Shown here in pieces: positions 46,068 to 57,758 of a DNA stretch of 64,000 bases. Origin of the DNA: Enoplolaimus lenunculus (Eukaryota > Nematoda > Enoplea > Enoplida > Thoracostomopsidae). The notes beneath the pieces were generated by a model. It searched no databases. It was not told the DNA's origin and saw only the letters and a list, made by a program, of their open reading frames with translations. Position 1 is the first letter of the stretch. Each line of letters starts with the position of its first letter. Position numbers and translations under genes: made by a program. The stretch is from positions 1 through 64,000 of the forward strand of contig JASANG010001501.1 in assembly GCA_030248215.1 (NCBI GenBank), given 5' to 3'.

Positions 46068-46570
46068 TGACACAAAATGTACCAGCACGCGTTGCGTTTT
46101 TGCTTTATTTTACGCCACTTTTTGTACAAAGCGATAACACAACGCTACAAGCAGGGCAACTCAAGATTTTTACCCGAATCAACGAATACTAAATTAACCA
46201 TGAAATTGTACACTATTAACCCTTTCTCACATGAATATTTTCAATTTCATGTGAGATGTAATTTCAAGGTAAGATTCGATCCCCAGTCTCACGGGTGGGA
46301 TGCGTTTACGATGACCACTGAGCTATAAAAGCTTGACGCTCGAGCCCTAGTAAGCTGTCACGTCTTGTGGAGGTTTTGTACTACGCATATATGTTATAAA
46401 TGTTAAACACTGCTCACAGTGTGTGTATTGTTCCTTTACATTATTGTATTTAGTTGCTCAGAGTATACTCTATGAGTGAAAGGGTTAATGGGTGTAATAG
46501 CAAAAAACGCAACATGTGCTTGGTACATTTTTTCGTACTGAGAATCTTCTCAATTGCCATGTAAGCTTAA
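46068..46570. mobile_element. GCAAAAACGCAAC element with a nested ATTAACCCTTTC element
   Basis: Outer halves (GCACGCGTTGCGTTTTTGC, AGCAAAAAACGCAAC) are split by an element at 46208-46495 with ends ATTAACCCTTTC and GAAAGGGTTAAT. Relatives of the inner one lie at 37346-37621 and 18505-19045. Confidence 0.65.
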
Positions 46571-47367
46571 GACAATGCGGTTCACCATACAATGTTATAA
46601 ATATGTTGTCCCAGTATTAATATTATGTTTACCGCGGGTATACGAAGAGTATGACAGCAAGGATGTAAACCAGGGATGGTTTCAGACCGTTTCGAAATTC
46701 TGACCAGACGTGATCCCGTTTTCGTAATCCTGGGTTGCGCTTATCTGCAGGGGGTCGGCTGAATTTCGAGATGCCAGCCCCTTTGACATAAAACGCACAG
46801 TTTATAGCAAATAGTTTATTTAAACTAAAGGCTGATATCTTCGTATTTTTATGTCGGCTGATGCGGGTTTGTAGCGAGAGGGGGCAGAAAAGTACAACGC
46901 TCTGAAAGAAAATTTTTTGACCCTACCTAGAAAAGTATCAACCTTGCTTGTAAATCATCGCAAATGCTTGTATTCCCCTTTTAAATTTTCCTCAACACCC
47001 CCCGTAGCAAGCTGTGCTGGCTACGTATTCACTCACAAGCTCTAAACGTTTGACTACTTAGGAAATTTCTGTTGAACTAAGAGAAAAAAATTGATAAACC
47101 ATTCAGCGTGTCGGACGCTGAAATCAAAAATACTTCTCTGGACGGCACATTCAGAGATCTTTTTGGTGGCTTCAATGCCCATCATATTGAAGTTTATTAA
47201 TAATTTTGTCTCTTAGCGCAAATATGGTCAGAAAATAATTAGGTGCTAAAATTAAAAAATATCACGACTTTAGAACTTGTAGTTACCGGTATCTGTCACT
47301 CCGATAAAGGTTACCTGGTGTACGTATGATATTTTGCAACTTGCTACATAAGTATGACCGAAACTAG

Positions 47368-47713
47368 AATGAATGGTTACATGCTTGGCAGGGTGTAACC
47401 GGAATTCCGGTTCCGGTTCCGGCATTTTTTCACCTTCCGGTTCCGGTTCCGGTAAACTTTTCAAATTCCGGTTCCGGTAAATTGTATTTCCAGTTGCACC
47501 CTGATGCTTGGTGCTGAAACACATCAGTTGGTGGGTTGAAGAATGAATGGTTACATGCTTGGCAGGGTGCAACCGGAATTCCGGTTCCGGTTCCGGCATT
47601 TTTTCACCTTCCGGTTCCGGTTCCGGTAAACTTTTCAAATTCCGGTTCCGGTAAATTGTATTTCCAGTTGCACCCTGATGCTTGGTGCTGAAACACATCT
47701 CAGTTGGTGGGTT
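47368..47713. repeat. 173-bp tandem duplication carrying the hAT-like element
   Basis: GAATGAATGGTTACATGC recurs at 47368 and 47541, and both units contain the complete CAGGGTG element and its target duplication. The duplication therefore happened after the insertion. On the minus strand the pair gives a spurious 160-residue Pro/Glu-rich frame. Confidence 0.85.
47389..47503. mobile_element. hAT-like CAGGGTG element, copy 2a
   Basis: Starts CAGGGTGTAACCGG and ends CAGTTGCACCCTG, flanked by ATGCTTGG on both sides (47381-47388, 47504-47511). The core is a CCGGTT repeat. The whole copy with flanks is duplicated 173 bases on. Confidence 0.8.
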
Positions 47714-48340
47714 GAAATGGTGAAGTTGGTATTGAATGAACTCGGCCTGCACGACCTTTGTTCAAAGTTGGGCTCAAATGTTAAGAATTACGTCGGAAAT
47801 CGAACCTCAAACCTCTTGCACTCGAGTCCAAGCATGCTATACCACTATATCCACTATCTCAGTTGGTGGGTTGAAATGGTGAAGTTGGTATTGAATGAAC
47901 TCGGCCTGCACGACCTTTGTTCAAAGTTGGGCTCAAATGTTAAGAATTACGTCGGAAATCGAACCTCAAACCTCTTGCACTCGAGTCCAAGCATGCTATA
48001 CCACTATATCCACTATCTCAGTTGGTGGGTTGAAATGGTGAAGTTGGTATTGAATGAACTCGGCCTGCACGACCTTTGTTCAAAGTTGGGCTCAAATGTT
48101 AAGAATTACGTCGGAAATCGAACCTCAAACCTCTTGCACTCGAGTCCAAGCATGCTATACCACTATATCCACTATCTCAGTTGGTGGGTTGAAATGGTGA
48201 AGTTGGTATTGAATGAACTCGGCCTGCACGACCTTTGTTCAAAGTTGGGCTCAAATGTTAAGAATTACGTCGGAAATCGAACCTCGACCCTCTTGCACTC
48301 GAGTCCAAGCATGCTATACCACTATATCCACTGTTACCGA
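47700..48340 (-). repeat. four tandem 159-bp SINE-like units
   Basis: Four near-identical units with CAGTTGGTGGG at 47701, 47860, 48019 and 48178. On the minus strand each carries a tRNA-type A box (TATAGTGGTATAGCATGC) and B box (GAGGTTCGATTTCC). The unit is 53 codons long, so an accidental 224-residue frame runs through the array on the + strand. High identity implies recent amplification. Confidence 0.85.
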
Positions 48341-48501
48341 CAGAAAAGTTGAAAATAATCGTGTTGAGCTAAGGCATGGCTCTAACCAAGGGTGCTGCCA
48401 GAATTACATTTTAGGACCGGATAAACCACGTTTCAACGGTTATTTTACGAATGAACGTAGCGAACGAGAAAATGTTGTCATTCTACGTATTTCAATCAAT
48501 C

Positions 48502-48603
48502 GCCTAAGCCTAAGCATAAGCCTAAGCCTTAGCCTAAGCCTAAGCCTAAACCTAAGCCTAAGCCTAAGCCTAAGCCTAAGTCTAAGCCTAAGCCTAAGCC
48601 GGT
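48502..48603. repeat. CCTAAG hexamer array
   Basis: About 16 units of CCTAAG (TTAGGC on the other strand), with a shorter run at 48662-48682. Flanking ATTTTACGAATGAGCGTAGC repeats in three copies. Confidence 0.9.
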
Positions 48604-48881
48604 TATTTTACGAATGAGCGTAGCGAGCGAGAAAATGTAATTCTACGTGTTTGAATGAATTACCTAAGCCTAAGCCTAAGCTGGTTAATTTACGATTGAG
48701 TGTAGCGAGCGAGAAAATGTTGTAATTCTACGTATTCGTATGAATCCTAAGTATTGTGGCATCCTTTTTTTGCTTGCAATATCACCTTTCCCCTTTTTGA
48801 GTACTTTTGTTTCTATTGTGTTTTTATACGTTTGCATGTTTTTCTGTTTGTTTGTTTGTTTGTTTTCTTTTTCTATTTTAG

Positions 48882-49025
48882 AATTTAGTGTCAATTCTCT
48901 TAGGCATAGTCGTACACGATGCTGGCCTGGTTACTGGCAATGCCGATCGGGTCAATGTGTGCCAGAAACATTCCGTTGCAATGGTCGATACGAATGCATC
49001 GATTATTCGGATGAACAGTTTTGTC
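48882..49025 (+). CDS. HSPG2: perlecan LDLa module e
   Basis: A phase 1-1 exon after a long T-rich tract ending TCTATTTTAG. The lead is FSVNSLRHSRTR, then CWPGYWQC, RSGQC, VPETFRC, NGRYEC and IDYSDEQFC: six cysteines and a DYSDE calcium motif. The donor is C|GTAAGC. It sits just downstream of CCTAAG repeats at 48500-48680. Confidence 0.93.
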
Positions 49026-50742
49026 GTAAGCTAAACTTAACCTGATTCATGTGACATTTTCAGCTGTGTAGAGCATCAAACGCCCATTTCGCCAATTGAC
49101 GCCTGTTGCCGTACGGTTGCGATCCCATCGGACGGCGCCAGACGGCAGTTTGGACTGTACCAAAACAGTCAAAAAGTATAGCGGCGCCGCTAAGGTGGGG
49201 CTATACTCGCCGCACGCTGCCGTACGTCAAAGTAAAATATTTTTATTAAATCCATCAAATAGATTTCTTCCAGCGGCGTTCGACGGCTTTTGGCGGCGTC
49301 AGGCGGTGGTGTACGCCAATGTCCGGTACAGTAAAATATAGCGCTACTCTAACTGTTAGGCATAATTTAAGGGCAGTAAAGGCACGGCCATGGTGTGTGT
49401 ACAAATCAGTCTTTGTACGCCAGCCGCCAGCATATACCATCTAACATTAAACGTTTTCAATGGATTGTGGGTGTCCAGGGTATTCCCACTGCTTGCAATC
49501 CCGTTATGTACGGTTTATTAATATTTCAAATATATTAACCTTCCCGTGTATTTCATTTCAACCATTTCGTGTGTGACCCTGTTGCTAAATTGCTATAGAA
49601 TAGAGTTTGCTTAGAAATATCAGTATCAGCAAACCCTATTCACCATTTAGGTGTATTTTAGTTTCAGGGGAATACCGTTGTTTTCGCGGAATTCTGAGCA
49701 AGCTTAAGCTCTTTAGACTAATTTTTTGTTTAGGCTTAGGTTTAGACCTACTTTTCGTTATAAGCTTATCGTTATGCTGAAGGATAGGCTGATGGTGTCA
49801 ACACCTATCAATATTGGGCCCATGTATAGAACCGGGCCGGATCGTTTTCCAGTGGGGCTGTAATAGAGTCAGTTTAAGCTTTAGACTAAATAGCCTTAGT
49901 TTTAGGTTTAGGCTAAATGCTCAGGTATAGGTTCACCTTTACGCTTACGTTTACGTTTAGGCTTAGGATTATGGTTATACTGCTGTTCCGGCCCTAAGTG
50001 TTTCCAATGACCTGCAAGCAAGGTTGAAAGTTTTCTAGAAGGGGCCAAAATTTTTCAAGGGGGGGGGGGGGGCTGAGCACCCCCTGGCTTCTTTTTGGCT
50101 ACGGGACCGCTCACCATATTTTATAGCTATTTGGCTAGGAAACACATTGCGAGCTTCAGATGAACTGCGGGCATCGCAAAATTTTCAGCATATCACGGGT
50201 AACGGCAAATACCGTTTTTCATTTGGATGCGAGAAAATACAATTTAATATTACGCGCTAGTGCGTACTGCAGTGTGTTGGAATGAACATTTAATGTAACC
50301 CTTTCTCACATGAATATTTTCGATTTCAACTGTTATATAATTTTAAGCTTCAATTTGAATTTCATCTTCTCGGTGGAAGTAGCCATTTTGTGGTTTTTAA
50401 AATCGTACTTAAGTTAAGTAAATTCTTAAGCCAAGAAAAACTAATAGATTACAAATTATAACGTTCACATATACAAACTTTGGTCCAACTGAAATTGCAG
50501 ACTCGTTGTGCCGCTTTAATATAAATCAAAACTATTGCTTTTTTGTTATGACAAAGGCTCACATTTGGCGTAAGACTGCGACTTAAGTAATTACTTAAAA
50601 GTCTAAGCGGCAGCCTAATACCTAAACAGCAACTTCAGGACTAGTTTTGGACTTGAACGAGATGGCATTTTAGAAAAAAACGTAAATATTTTTTTTAAAT
50701 TTTCAAACCCGGAAGTAATTTAATTTTTTTTTTAAATTTCAG
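49026..50742 (+). other. intron before Ig B
   Basis: A GC-rich CGTACGG/GCGGCG repeat at 49095-49350, an inverted TTAGGC-core element, and a GCAAGGTTGAAA element with a G run near 50060. 50120-50700 shows nothing recognisable. Confidence 0.5.
49827..49996. mobile_element. AATGTATAGAACAGG-family element, inverted
   Basis: GGGCCCATGTATAGAACCGG start, CTTAGG-like core, GCTGTTCCGGCCC end. Confidence 0.65.
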
Positions 50743-50874
50743 AGACACGACGTGCTCAAGCAATCCATATGGACATTTTGCCTGCGCGAACAACAGTCCA
50801 AGTTGGCCAAGACGTTATACTGAACTGTCGCGCGTCTGGCGTACCTTCAGATACACTGCGATGGACCAAAGTTG
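50743..50874 (+). CDS. HSPG2: perlecan Ig domain B, part 1
   Basis: A phase 1-1 exon after AAATTTCAG. It encodes TRRAQAIHMDILPARTTVQV, then GQDVILNCRASGVPSDTLRW and TKV. The B-strand cysteine (LNCRASG), the GVPSD loop and the core Trp are classical for an I-set Ig. It ends at G|GTACGT. Confidence 0.92.
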
Positions 50875-51805
50875 GTACGTTGAAAATACGGCCGGAGCAG
50901 AGCCACCTTCGTACTCCCATTTGGGGGCGGGGGGTGGCTCTATCCGATAAAAAGGCGCCCTAAATGAAAATTTTGAAAATTATTTTGATCATCGCAAGTA
51001 ATCGCTATTCCACAATTATTGGGGGACATTCTACCCGAGCCTGCTCCGGCACTGGTTGAAAATTTTGATAATCATTGTTGATGGTTTTTAAAATGTTTTG
51101 CCTGGCGTCAACCAGACGAATCCACGCTTCGAGCGGGATCTATATGACTTAGGAGCTTAATCCCTATACTCAACTTGAGCCACGTTGCAGGTAATTTAGC
51201 ACAGTAGCTCTGTGTTGTATGCCCGTATCTTCAAGTACTCCAAAAATTTCTGTTAAAATGTATTTGAAAAGTATTCCCGCATGCACAGAGGTGGATCTAG
51301 AAATTTGTTAGGGGGGTGATTAGTGTGTCATATGTTATGAAACGCAAAAATTACAAGATAGTGACAGTATCATTGTATCACAACAAATTTCTGAGGCAAA
51401 ATGTATTTTTTTACAAAAAATTTTCTGAGGAGCAAAAATTGTAAGGTAGGGTCTTGCTATTTTATTACAAAAAAATTTGTGACGGGGGGCGTCCACCCGC
51501 CGAGCCCCTCCTTTAGATCCGCTAGTGCTCATGCGTAGGCTTAGTTAAGCCAGAACCATAATCTTAGCAACTTGTTTTATTTGTGAGGGATACTAGCTAT
51601 GTACTTTAAACCGCTGTTTGGCGGGTTTAGAATCACAAATTTTTACCCGCCCGTTGAAATTCTTTACCCGAGGTTATATAGCGTCAACATTTTGGCCACA
51701 AAACGGGTTGTACGTTTAACTGTTCATATTCTAAAATGTATGTAGCACGTATCACCAGTTGATGGTAGGTGATGTACCTTTCAAACCATTGAGTGATCGA
51801 GCATA

Positions 51806-52062
51806 CACTGTAAATTCCAGTGAATTGATTTTAACTCAGAATGAGTTGAATGCACTCAGAAGTCTGAGCTCTGAATTAGGTCATTCAGAACCCCAGAATT
51901 ATGAATGGAATGAATTTATTCTGAATTAATTAATCAACTCTCCTGGAATTAAACCAGTTCAGGTTGAGTTAATATTTACTGTTAAAACTCAGAAACAACC
52001 CGAAATAGCTATTAATTCTCTATATGAGTTGATTAATCAACTCATTGGAATTTACTGTGTAA
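51806..52062. mobile_element. CACTGTAAAT MITE, copy 14
   Basis: Both ends present, TA flanks; in the intron inside Ig domain B. Confidence 0.85.
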
Positions 52063-52124
52063 AGGTGTGCATTTGTTTCGCCATACTTCTGTGTCAATTT
52101 TCACATCTGCCATCGCTAACTGAC

Positions 52125-52381
52125 ACACTGTAAATTCCAATGAGTTGATCAATCAATTCAACTAGCGAGTTAGTTATTTCTGAATTAAAATCAGTATACA
52201 TTAACTCACTCTGAGTTGAGTTGATTCTCACTCGCAGTTTTAGTTGTCTCTGGGAGAGTCGATTAATTAACTCAGAATGAATTGTGAATCAACTCAAAAT
52301 GCTGAGTTCTGATTGTCCTAACTCAGACTGAGTGATTCAATTCAATTCTGAGATAAAATCAACTCACTCAAATTTACAGTG
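52125..52381. mobile_element. CACTGTAAAT MITE, copy 15
   Basis: Second copy in the same intron, ending 76 bases before the exon at 52457. Confidence 0.85.
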
Positions 52382-52456
52382 ATCCGTGCTAGACGCATTT
52401 GAGAATACGGGCCCTAAAATTTAAGTTTAAATTGAAATCGCGAACATTTTTTTCAG

Positions 52457-52603
52457 GAGCACCACTGCCACGAAATGCTCAAGAGCGCAACGGACAGTTG
52501 ATTTTGCGTAGCGTCCAGCAGTCAGACGGTGGAAGTTACGTTTGTACTGCGCGAACGGGCAATTTTGTTCAAGAAACGCGTGCCAGCATTGAAGTTTTGC
52601 CAC
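52457..52603 (+). CDS. HSPG2: perlecan Ig domain B, part 2
   Basis: A phase 1-1 exon after TTTTTTCAG. Splicing gives WTKVGAPLPRNAQERNGQLI, then LRSVQQSDGGSYVCTARTGN and FVQETRASIEVLP. The L.I..V...D.G.Y.C signature closes the Ig disulfide with the previous exon. The donor is C|GTAAGT. A MITE ends 76 bases upstream. Confidence 0.93.
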
Positions 52604-53087
52604 GTAAGTTTTTCAACCGTCGAGTTGAACTCGGAGCAACTTTGGGATTTTGGAACACAAGAAGCGGTGGTACCGGTCAGCCTACGTAAAGAGTTGATTG
52701 GACCCGTGTCAGCGGGAAGAGACAGGGGGTTGAGCCTCGCCGCAAGAAATTTAGCTTCCATAGACAATTTTCACAACTTTAGTCATGGAAATGATTGTAT
52801 GCCCTTCCTGAAAAATGTCTAGCTTCCTCGTCAAACTGAGCTGGCTACACGCCGAGAATCAAACCTTTGGTCTCACTTGCTTACCACATGCAAATCGCCG
52901 CTGGCGTGACCAGGAATGCGGAAACGGGGGTCACGTCCTATAAATATTTCGAAACGATCTTTCCATTGTTATCAAGTGAAAAAAATACCTAAAAATCCCT
53001 AGGCAAAAATCCCAACAACAGTTTGATATCTGAACCCTTTTCCTGTTTCTGGCTAAGCCCTTGCACCACGCCTGTGGTCGATGTCAT

Positions 53088-53280
53088 GGCCCGTGTATAG
53101 AACAGGGCTGGATCGTTTCCCGGGGGGGGGGGGCTATAATAGCGTTAGTTGAAGCTTTAGAATAATGTTTTTGCTTAGGCTTAGGCTTGGGAATAGGATC
53201 ATCCATATGCATAGGCTTAGGCTTTAAGCTTAGGAATATGCTTATACTACTGTTCCGGTCCTGTTCTATACATGTGCCAA
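53088..53280. mobile_element. AATGTATAGAACAGG-family element, inverted
   Basis: GGCCCGTGTATAGAACAGG start, CTTAGG core, CTGTTCTATACATG end. Confidence 0.7.
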
Positions 53281-53652
53281 TGACATTAAGCTTAAGTTTA
53301 AGGACACTTTTAGTCTAAAAGTTCTATACCTTGGGCTTATTGCTAATTTGAAGCTTCAACTTTAGTTAATAGCTTTGGATTCAACGTATAGTCCACAACT
53401 CAGATTCAGCATTAGGACAAAGAAATCTAAGACTATGCGTCTTATGTTTTGAGGTCCCTCCGAAATCGACATAAGCCACCCGTTCAATTGAGGTTGACCG
53501 GTGGGGTACATATATATGTGTTGTATGTATGTATTTGTGTTTATAACGGGACCAGCACATTTCAGATAGGGTAAAAAAATTAGTCCCACCACAGAATTGT
53601 GTTAATGTAGTTGAAAAAACTTTTGGGTCTGACGGGGTTGTACTTTTTGTAT

Positions 53653-53782
53653 GAGGGTGGGGCGCACTCGTCCTGACCGAGGGTGGGGCGCACTCGTCCT
53701 GACCGAGGGTGGGGCGCACTCGTCCTGACCGAGGGTGGGGCGCACTCGTCTTGACCGAGGGTGGGGCACACTCGTCTTGACC
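53653..53782. repeat. 26-bp tandem array, 5 units
   Basis: The unit is GAGGGTGGGGCGCACTCGTC plus CTGACC. Confidence 0.95.
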
Positions 53783-54100
53783 TTACGTAGTGGCGACCCT
53801 GGGTCAAAAGTGTTAACCTCCCATTGACTGACGGGGTATAACTTTTGTGGCGCACCCCTCATAACCTTTCGTAGTAGTGGCCCTGGGTCAAAAGCGTTGA
53901 CCTTCCATTGACTGACGGGGTATAACTTTTGTATGACGGTGGGGCGCACCCCCTCATGACCTTTCGTAGTAGTGGCCCTGGGTCAAAAGCGTTGACCTTC
54001 CATTGACTGACGGGGTACAATTTTTGTATGACGGTGGGGCGCATCCCCTCCTGGCCTTTCGTAGTTGTGGCCTTGGGTTAAAAGTGTTAACCTGCCATTG
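53783..54100. repeat. about 93-bp tandem array, 3-4 units
   Basis: Units contain GGCCCTGGGTCAAAAG, CCATTGACTGACGGGGTA and GACGGTGGGGCGCA. It adjoins the 26-bp array, whose unit seems derived from it. Confidence 0.9.
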
Positions 54101-55108
54101 ACACGTGGCATTAAGAAACTAAGTGTTACCTGATAAGTGAGACTGTGCTATGATATTGTGATTCTAATTTGATTTCTAGACGGTCAAGTTGAATAAAGAC
54201 TTTATCTCCCCTTCAGAAAAATTTTGGTAAAAATGGATACAGCCCTTAAATCGAAAATAAATATTTTCATTGGTTGACTTACAAACTGTTCAGTTGATCA
54301 ACGACGTCCAGATGAGTTCAAGTCTACCCTGAGCAGCGAGTTCGAGTTTGTGACCCCCTAAGAGTATCAAGTCAATCCCCCCAGTGATTTCAAGTGACCA
54401 AAGGTTCAACGTGGGCTATGTACCAAGCTGAGAATTTGGTTGCGGTAATGGAATTAATAGGATCGACGCATCAATAGCTAAGCTAACTTCGTAGAGCTAT
54501 AAAATTGGTGGCTTTAAGGGATACGCCGGGTCTGTCACGGGACCTACCAGAACATAGTCAGGAAGCATATGCGGGGCACTGCCCGGCTTGTTAGAAATCG
54601 AACGACTCGTGTTAGTAGGCTCGCGTTTCAAAGAGTCCACTCAAGAACAGCCGTTTTCAGATCAGGAAATCGTTTCTTAGTTCTCATAATCATTGACCTT
54701 TTTCTTATTCCAAACGATGTTTCAAGGCCTACAATTTAGCCAATAGCCCTTTACCAGCTGCTAATATACCGCAGAAGCCGTTGCAAGAAATTGCTAGTGT
54801 CGCTGTTTGGAGTTTGGTATGGCGTACCATTTCCAGCGCTGAAAAGCAAAATTCCTAAAAAATATCGACTAAATTTGCTCGATGGGTATCAAGTAAACCC
54901 CCGTTCTGGTGGAATCACTGTTAGCTGAACGGGGAGGGACTTTATTTGATACCCTGTTCAACTCCATCCTCGAGACAACTTTTTGTTAAAATTGGTAAAG
55001 TCTGTATTTTATAAATTTTTTGGCGATTTATAACGCTTGTTTCGGTGTTGCCCAATAACAATTGCGCTATGCTGTACGGTGTCGGACGCAGCTGCACGTT
55101 GCCGCATG

Positions 55109-55380
55109 CACTGCAAAAAATGGTGAGTCAAATTGACTCTCACAGAAATAGGCTCTACAGGACTACACAAACTGAGTCAAATTCAACTCCGCCATTCACT
55201 CTCTCTGAAATAGGCTTTACGAGACTACACAAACTGAGTCAAATTCGACTCCGCCAGAGTCAAACGTGCGACTCAGTTAGTCGAATTTGACTCTGGCGGA
55301 GTCGAATCTGACTCAATTTGTGTAGTCCCATTGAGCCTATTTCGGACAGAGTCCATTTGACTCACCATTTTTTGCAGTGT
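55109..55380. mobile_element. palindromic CACTGCAAAA MITE, copy 8
   Basis: Foldback with an internal duplication of one arm (AGGCTTTACGAGACTAC near 55210). It appears inserted in a GC-rich CGTACGGC-type repeat. Confidence 0.8.
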
Positions 55381-55672
55381 GCACACCGGTATGCATTGCT
55401 TATCAAAGTATAGTCACTATTTGGTGCCGTGCCGTGGGGCGCGACAGCGTACGGCGTCGCGCTGCGGCGTCTGCCCATGGACGGCGACTATAGTGCAACT
55501 CTAAGTCGAAAACTTAAACATATTTTAAGTATTGTTTGAATTGAAGACGTCCAGGTTAAACCATATCATTCTACGCCCCCCACGCCCACGATTGAGTAAA
55601 ATTTTCAATCGAAACAGTCCCTCAAATTGAAGTCTAACGATATTTTTATTTTTTTTTTCGTTTTATTTTTAG

Positions 55673-55819
55673 ACGGTCCAGTTGAACAGCGTCGTTCAAG
55701 ACAGCCTCCGTGTGATCCACGAACACAGAAAACTTGTAACAACGGCGACTGCATTGCGTTCAGTGCAGTTTGCGATGGCGTACCTGATTGTGCCGATCGA
55801 AGCGATGAAGATAATTGTC
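55673..55819 (+). CDS. HSPG2: perlecan LDLa module f (vertebrate LDLa 2 position)
   Basis: A phase 1-1 exon after TTATTTTTAG. The lead GPVEQRRSRQPP is followed by CDPRTQKTC, NNGDC, IAFSAVC, DGVPDC and ADRSDEDNC: six cysteines and DRSDE. Its place, three LDLa before the NWGHV Ig, matches vertebrate LDLa 2. Confidence 0.93.
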
Positions 55820-57127
55820 GTAAGTTTAAAATTGAAAACATTTTCCAATTGCTGTCTAAATTTTGCAATGATTTTAAAACATATAAGCTAATTTTAAAAC
55901 TATAACATATTTTAGGATAAGCCCCCACCTAGCGTACACGAAAACCGCATATCTACTGGTTAATTTTACGGGGGGGGGAAAGGCCAATGTAAAGAACAGG
56001 GTCGGAACCGTATTATAAGCATATTCCTAAGTCTAAGCCTAAGCGTAAGCGTAAGCATAAGAAGGAGCATATTCCTACGTCTAAGGCAATGCCAGCCAAA
56101 AAGTTAGTCGACCGCTTAAGTTTGCTCTTTTCTAGTCACACAGAAAAACGTTCCGTCCCTGATTTTTACATGGGCCGGGGGAAGAAAGGGCGCTGTGATG
56201 GTAGATCGTTTTGCAGAGGGTATGTTGTTGAAGTACAAAGCGAATGAAGCCGCTGGCGGATCCAAACGGGTACCCTGGCCTGCCCCTTAATAGGGAAAAA
56301 GCAAAATTTAATATTAAAATCATTTAGCACTAAAATTGCGTTCGGTTTCTCGTTCGCTTTGCTCGCAAGCATATTTTTTCACTTTTACATATTTCATGGC
56401 ATTTCTGTCTATTTATGGATCCGGCACTAAAAGGAGCGATTACTGTCCTTTTACGTTACTTCACTGAAATCTGTATTGCCCGAAAAGACCGTATTTTAAA
56501 TTTTTTACATATTTCAGCTTCTCATGACTTGTCCTGATTATTACACATCCAAAATTGAATTTATACTAAAGTCAATTTTATTTCAGTACCAAAGACCACA
56601 GCAAATTTAGTGACTTATTAACGGTTAGACGTGGCTCTCAGAGTTGAGTGTGGAATGGTGTTAAATTTTCTTTGATCTGACTACTGGATCACAAGTTATG
56701 GTCGAATAACTCAAATCCAATCACTCGACAATAAACTCGTTATCCAATAGTCGGATGTTACAAAATTTGACACCCAAAAATTTAATTTTTGGAAAATTTG
56801 AATTTAAATGGAAGAATGATCAGGGGAAATCATGAGAAGCTGAAATACGCAAAATAATTCAAAATGCGGTCATTTTTGCAATCTTTGCAACAGAAACACG
56901 AGGCAATTAAACCCATCTAAAAATCGGACAAGCCAGCTCAGTGAACAGAGTCTCTTGCAATCCGAAGCCGCCAACCGTGCATGACACAACATTCTCGCCA
57001 ACGTTAGCTAATCCTAAGCCTAAGCGTAATCCTAAGCCTCTCAGTCTTTAAGTCCATCAATCTCGCGGTTCTCTTAAAAGATCCGACCTCAACGACACTT
57101 GATATTTTGGAGGCACTGGTGTTTCAG
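55820..57127 (+). other. intron between LDLa f and g
   Basis: One TTAGGC-core element, then about 950 bases (56180-57120) with nothing recognised. Confidence 0.5.
55982..56176. mobile_element. AATGTATAGAACAGG-family element, complete
   Basis: GGCCAATGTAAAGAACAGGG start, CCTAAG/GTAAGC core, TTTTTACATGGGCC end. Confidence 0.75.
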
Positions 57128-57250
57128 CTGGTGCATCGGACAAATGTGAACCGAACGAAATGAAATGTAACAACGGCCGATGCGTTCAGAAAATGTGGAT
57201 TTGCGATGGGGACGATGATTGCGGGGATCGAACTGATGAAAGCACATGCA
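57128..57250 (+). CDS. HSPG2: perlecan LDLa module g (vertebrate LDLa 3 position)
   Basis: A phase 1-1 exon after GTGTTTCAG. It encodes [31 protein letters not shown] and GDRTDESTC. The stretch CEPNE...C.NG.C....W.CDGD.DC.DRTDE is shared with human perlecan LDLa 3, a strong orthology signal. The donor is A|GTAAGT. Confidence 0.94.
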
Positions 57251-57302
57251 GTAAGTTGCAGTCACTCAAATTATAGTCTTAAAACTCGTGTACAGCTTCC
57301 TC

Positions 57303-57500
57303 GGCCAACGTTAGTTTTTGGGGGCTTAACAGTAGATTAAGCGCATTCCTAAGCCTAAGCCTAAACCTAAGCGTTGCAAAATTGTGTTCGTAATCCTAAG
57401 CCTAAACCTAAGCCTAAGCGAAAAAAATGTAACCTAGAATCTAAACATACTCTTTTATAGACTCATCAGAAACCTGGACGCCCCTTAAAGTAACATGGGT
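57303..57500. mobile_element. CCTTAAAAGTAACAT-family element, complete
   Basis: Starts GGCCAACGTTAG, CCTAAG core, ends GCCCCTTAAAGTAACATGGG. Confidence 0.7.
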
Positions 57501-57758
57501 CGGTTCCTCTGATAAGTTTCGTATGGGCCCAGGTTTAGGTTCAGGTTTAGACTTAGGGTTTTGTATCGGAAAAGAGTTACCTAAACCGAAGCCTTCGCCT
57601 TAGCCTTTTCGTAAGCCTAAGCATTTTCATCGACTTTTGTAATTATCCACCTCAGTGAAAATGATATTCTAGGCTTGGGTTTAGGCTTAGGCATGGGCTT
57701 AGAAATATGGTAAGGTCCAAGTCTAACACTTAATTTTTAATGTGGAGAGGGAAGTATA

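Larger units (their letters stand above)
45443..48881 (+). other. intron before LDLa e
   Basis: 45600-46060 unassigned; then nested GCAAAAACGCAAC/ATTAACCCTTTC elements, a GCTACG element at 46855-47030, the hAT-like duplication, the SINE array and CCTAAG arrays. Confidence 0.5.
52604..55672 (+). other. intron before LDLa f
   Basis: Tandem arrays at 53653-54100, one TTAGGC-core element and one palindromic MITE. At 54178 an AG is followed by ACGGTCAAGTTGAA, resembling the start of the true exon (ACGGTCCAGTTGAA) but stopping at once. 54200-55040 is unassigned. Confidence 0.5.

Noticed and set aside
47270-47752. Minus-strand 160-residue Pro/Glu-rich protein
   Set aside because: It is produced by CCGGTT repeats in the duplicated hAT-like element; both halves are the same repeat.
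47678-48352. 224-residue + strand protein with four identical repeats
   Set aside because: It is read through antisense SINE units 159 bp long; tRNA-type boxes explain the sequence better.
48502-48603. CCTAAG array as a true interstitial telomere
   Set aside because: The hexamer also forms the cores of many TIR elements nearby, so a mobile-element origin is more likely.
53381-54044. Minus-strand His/Pro/Ser repeat proteins
   Set aside because: Low-complexity products of the 26-bp and 93-bp arrays, open in several frames at once.
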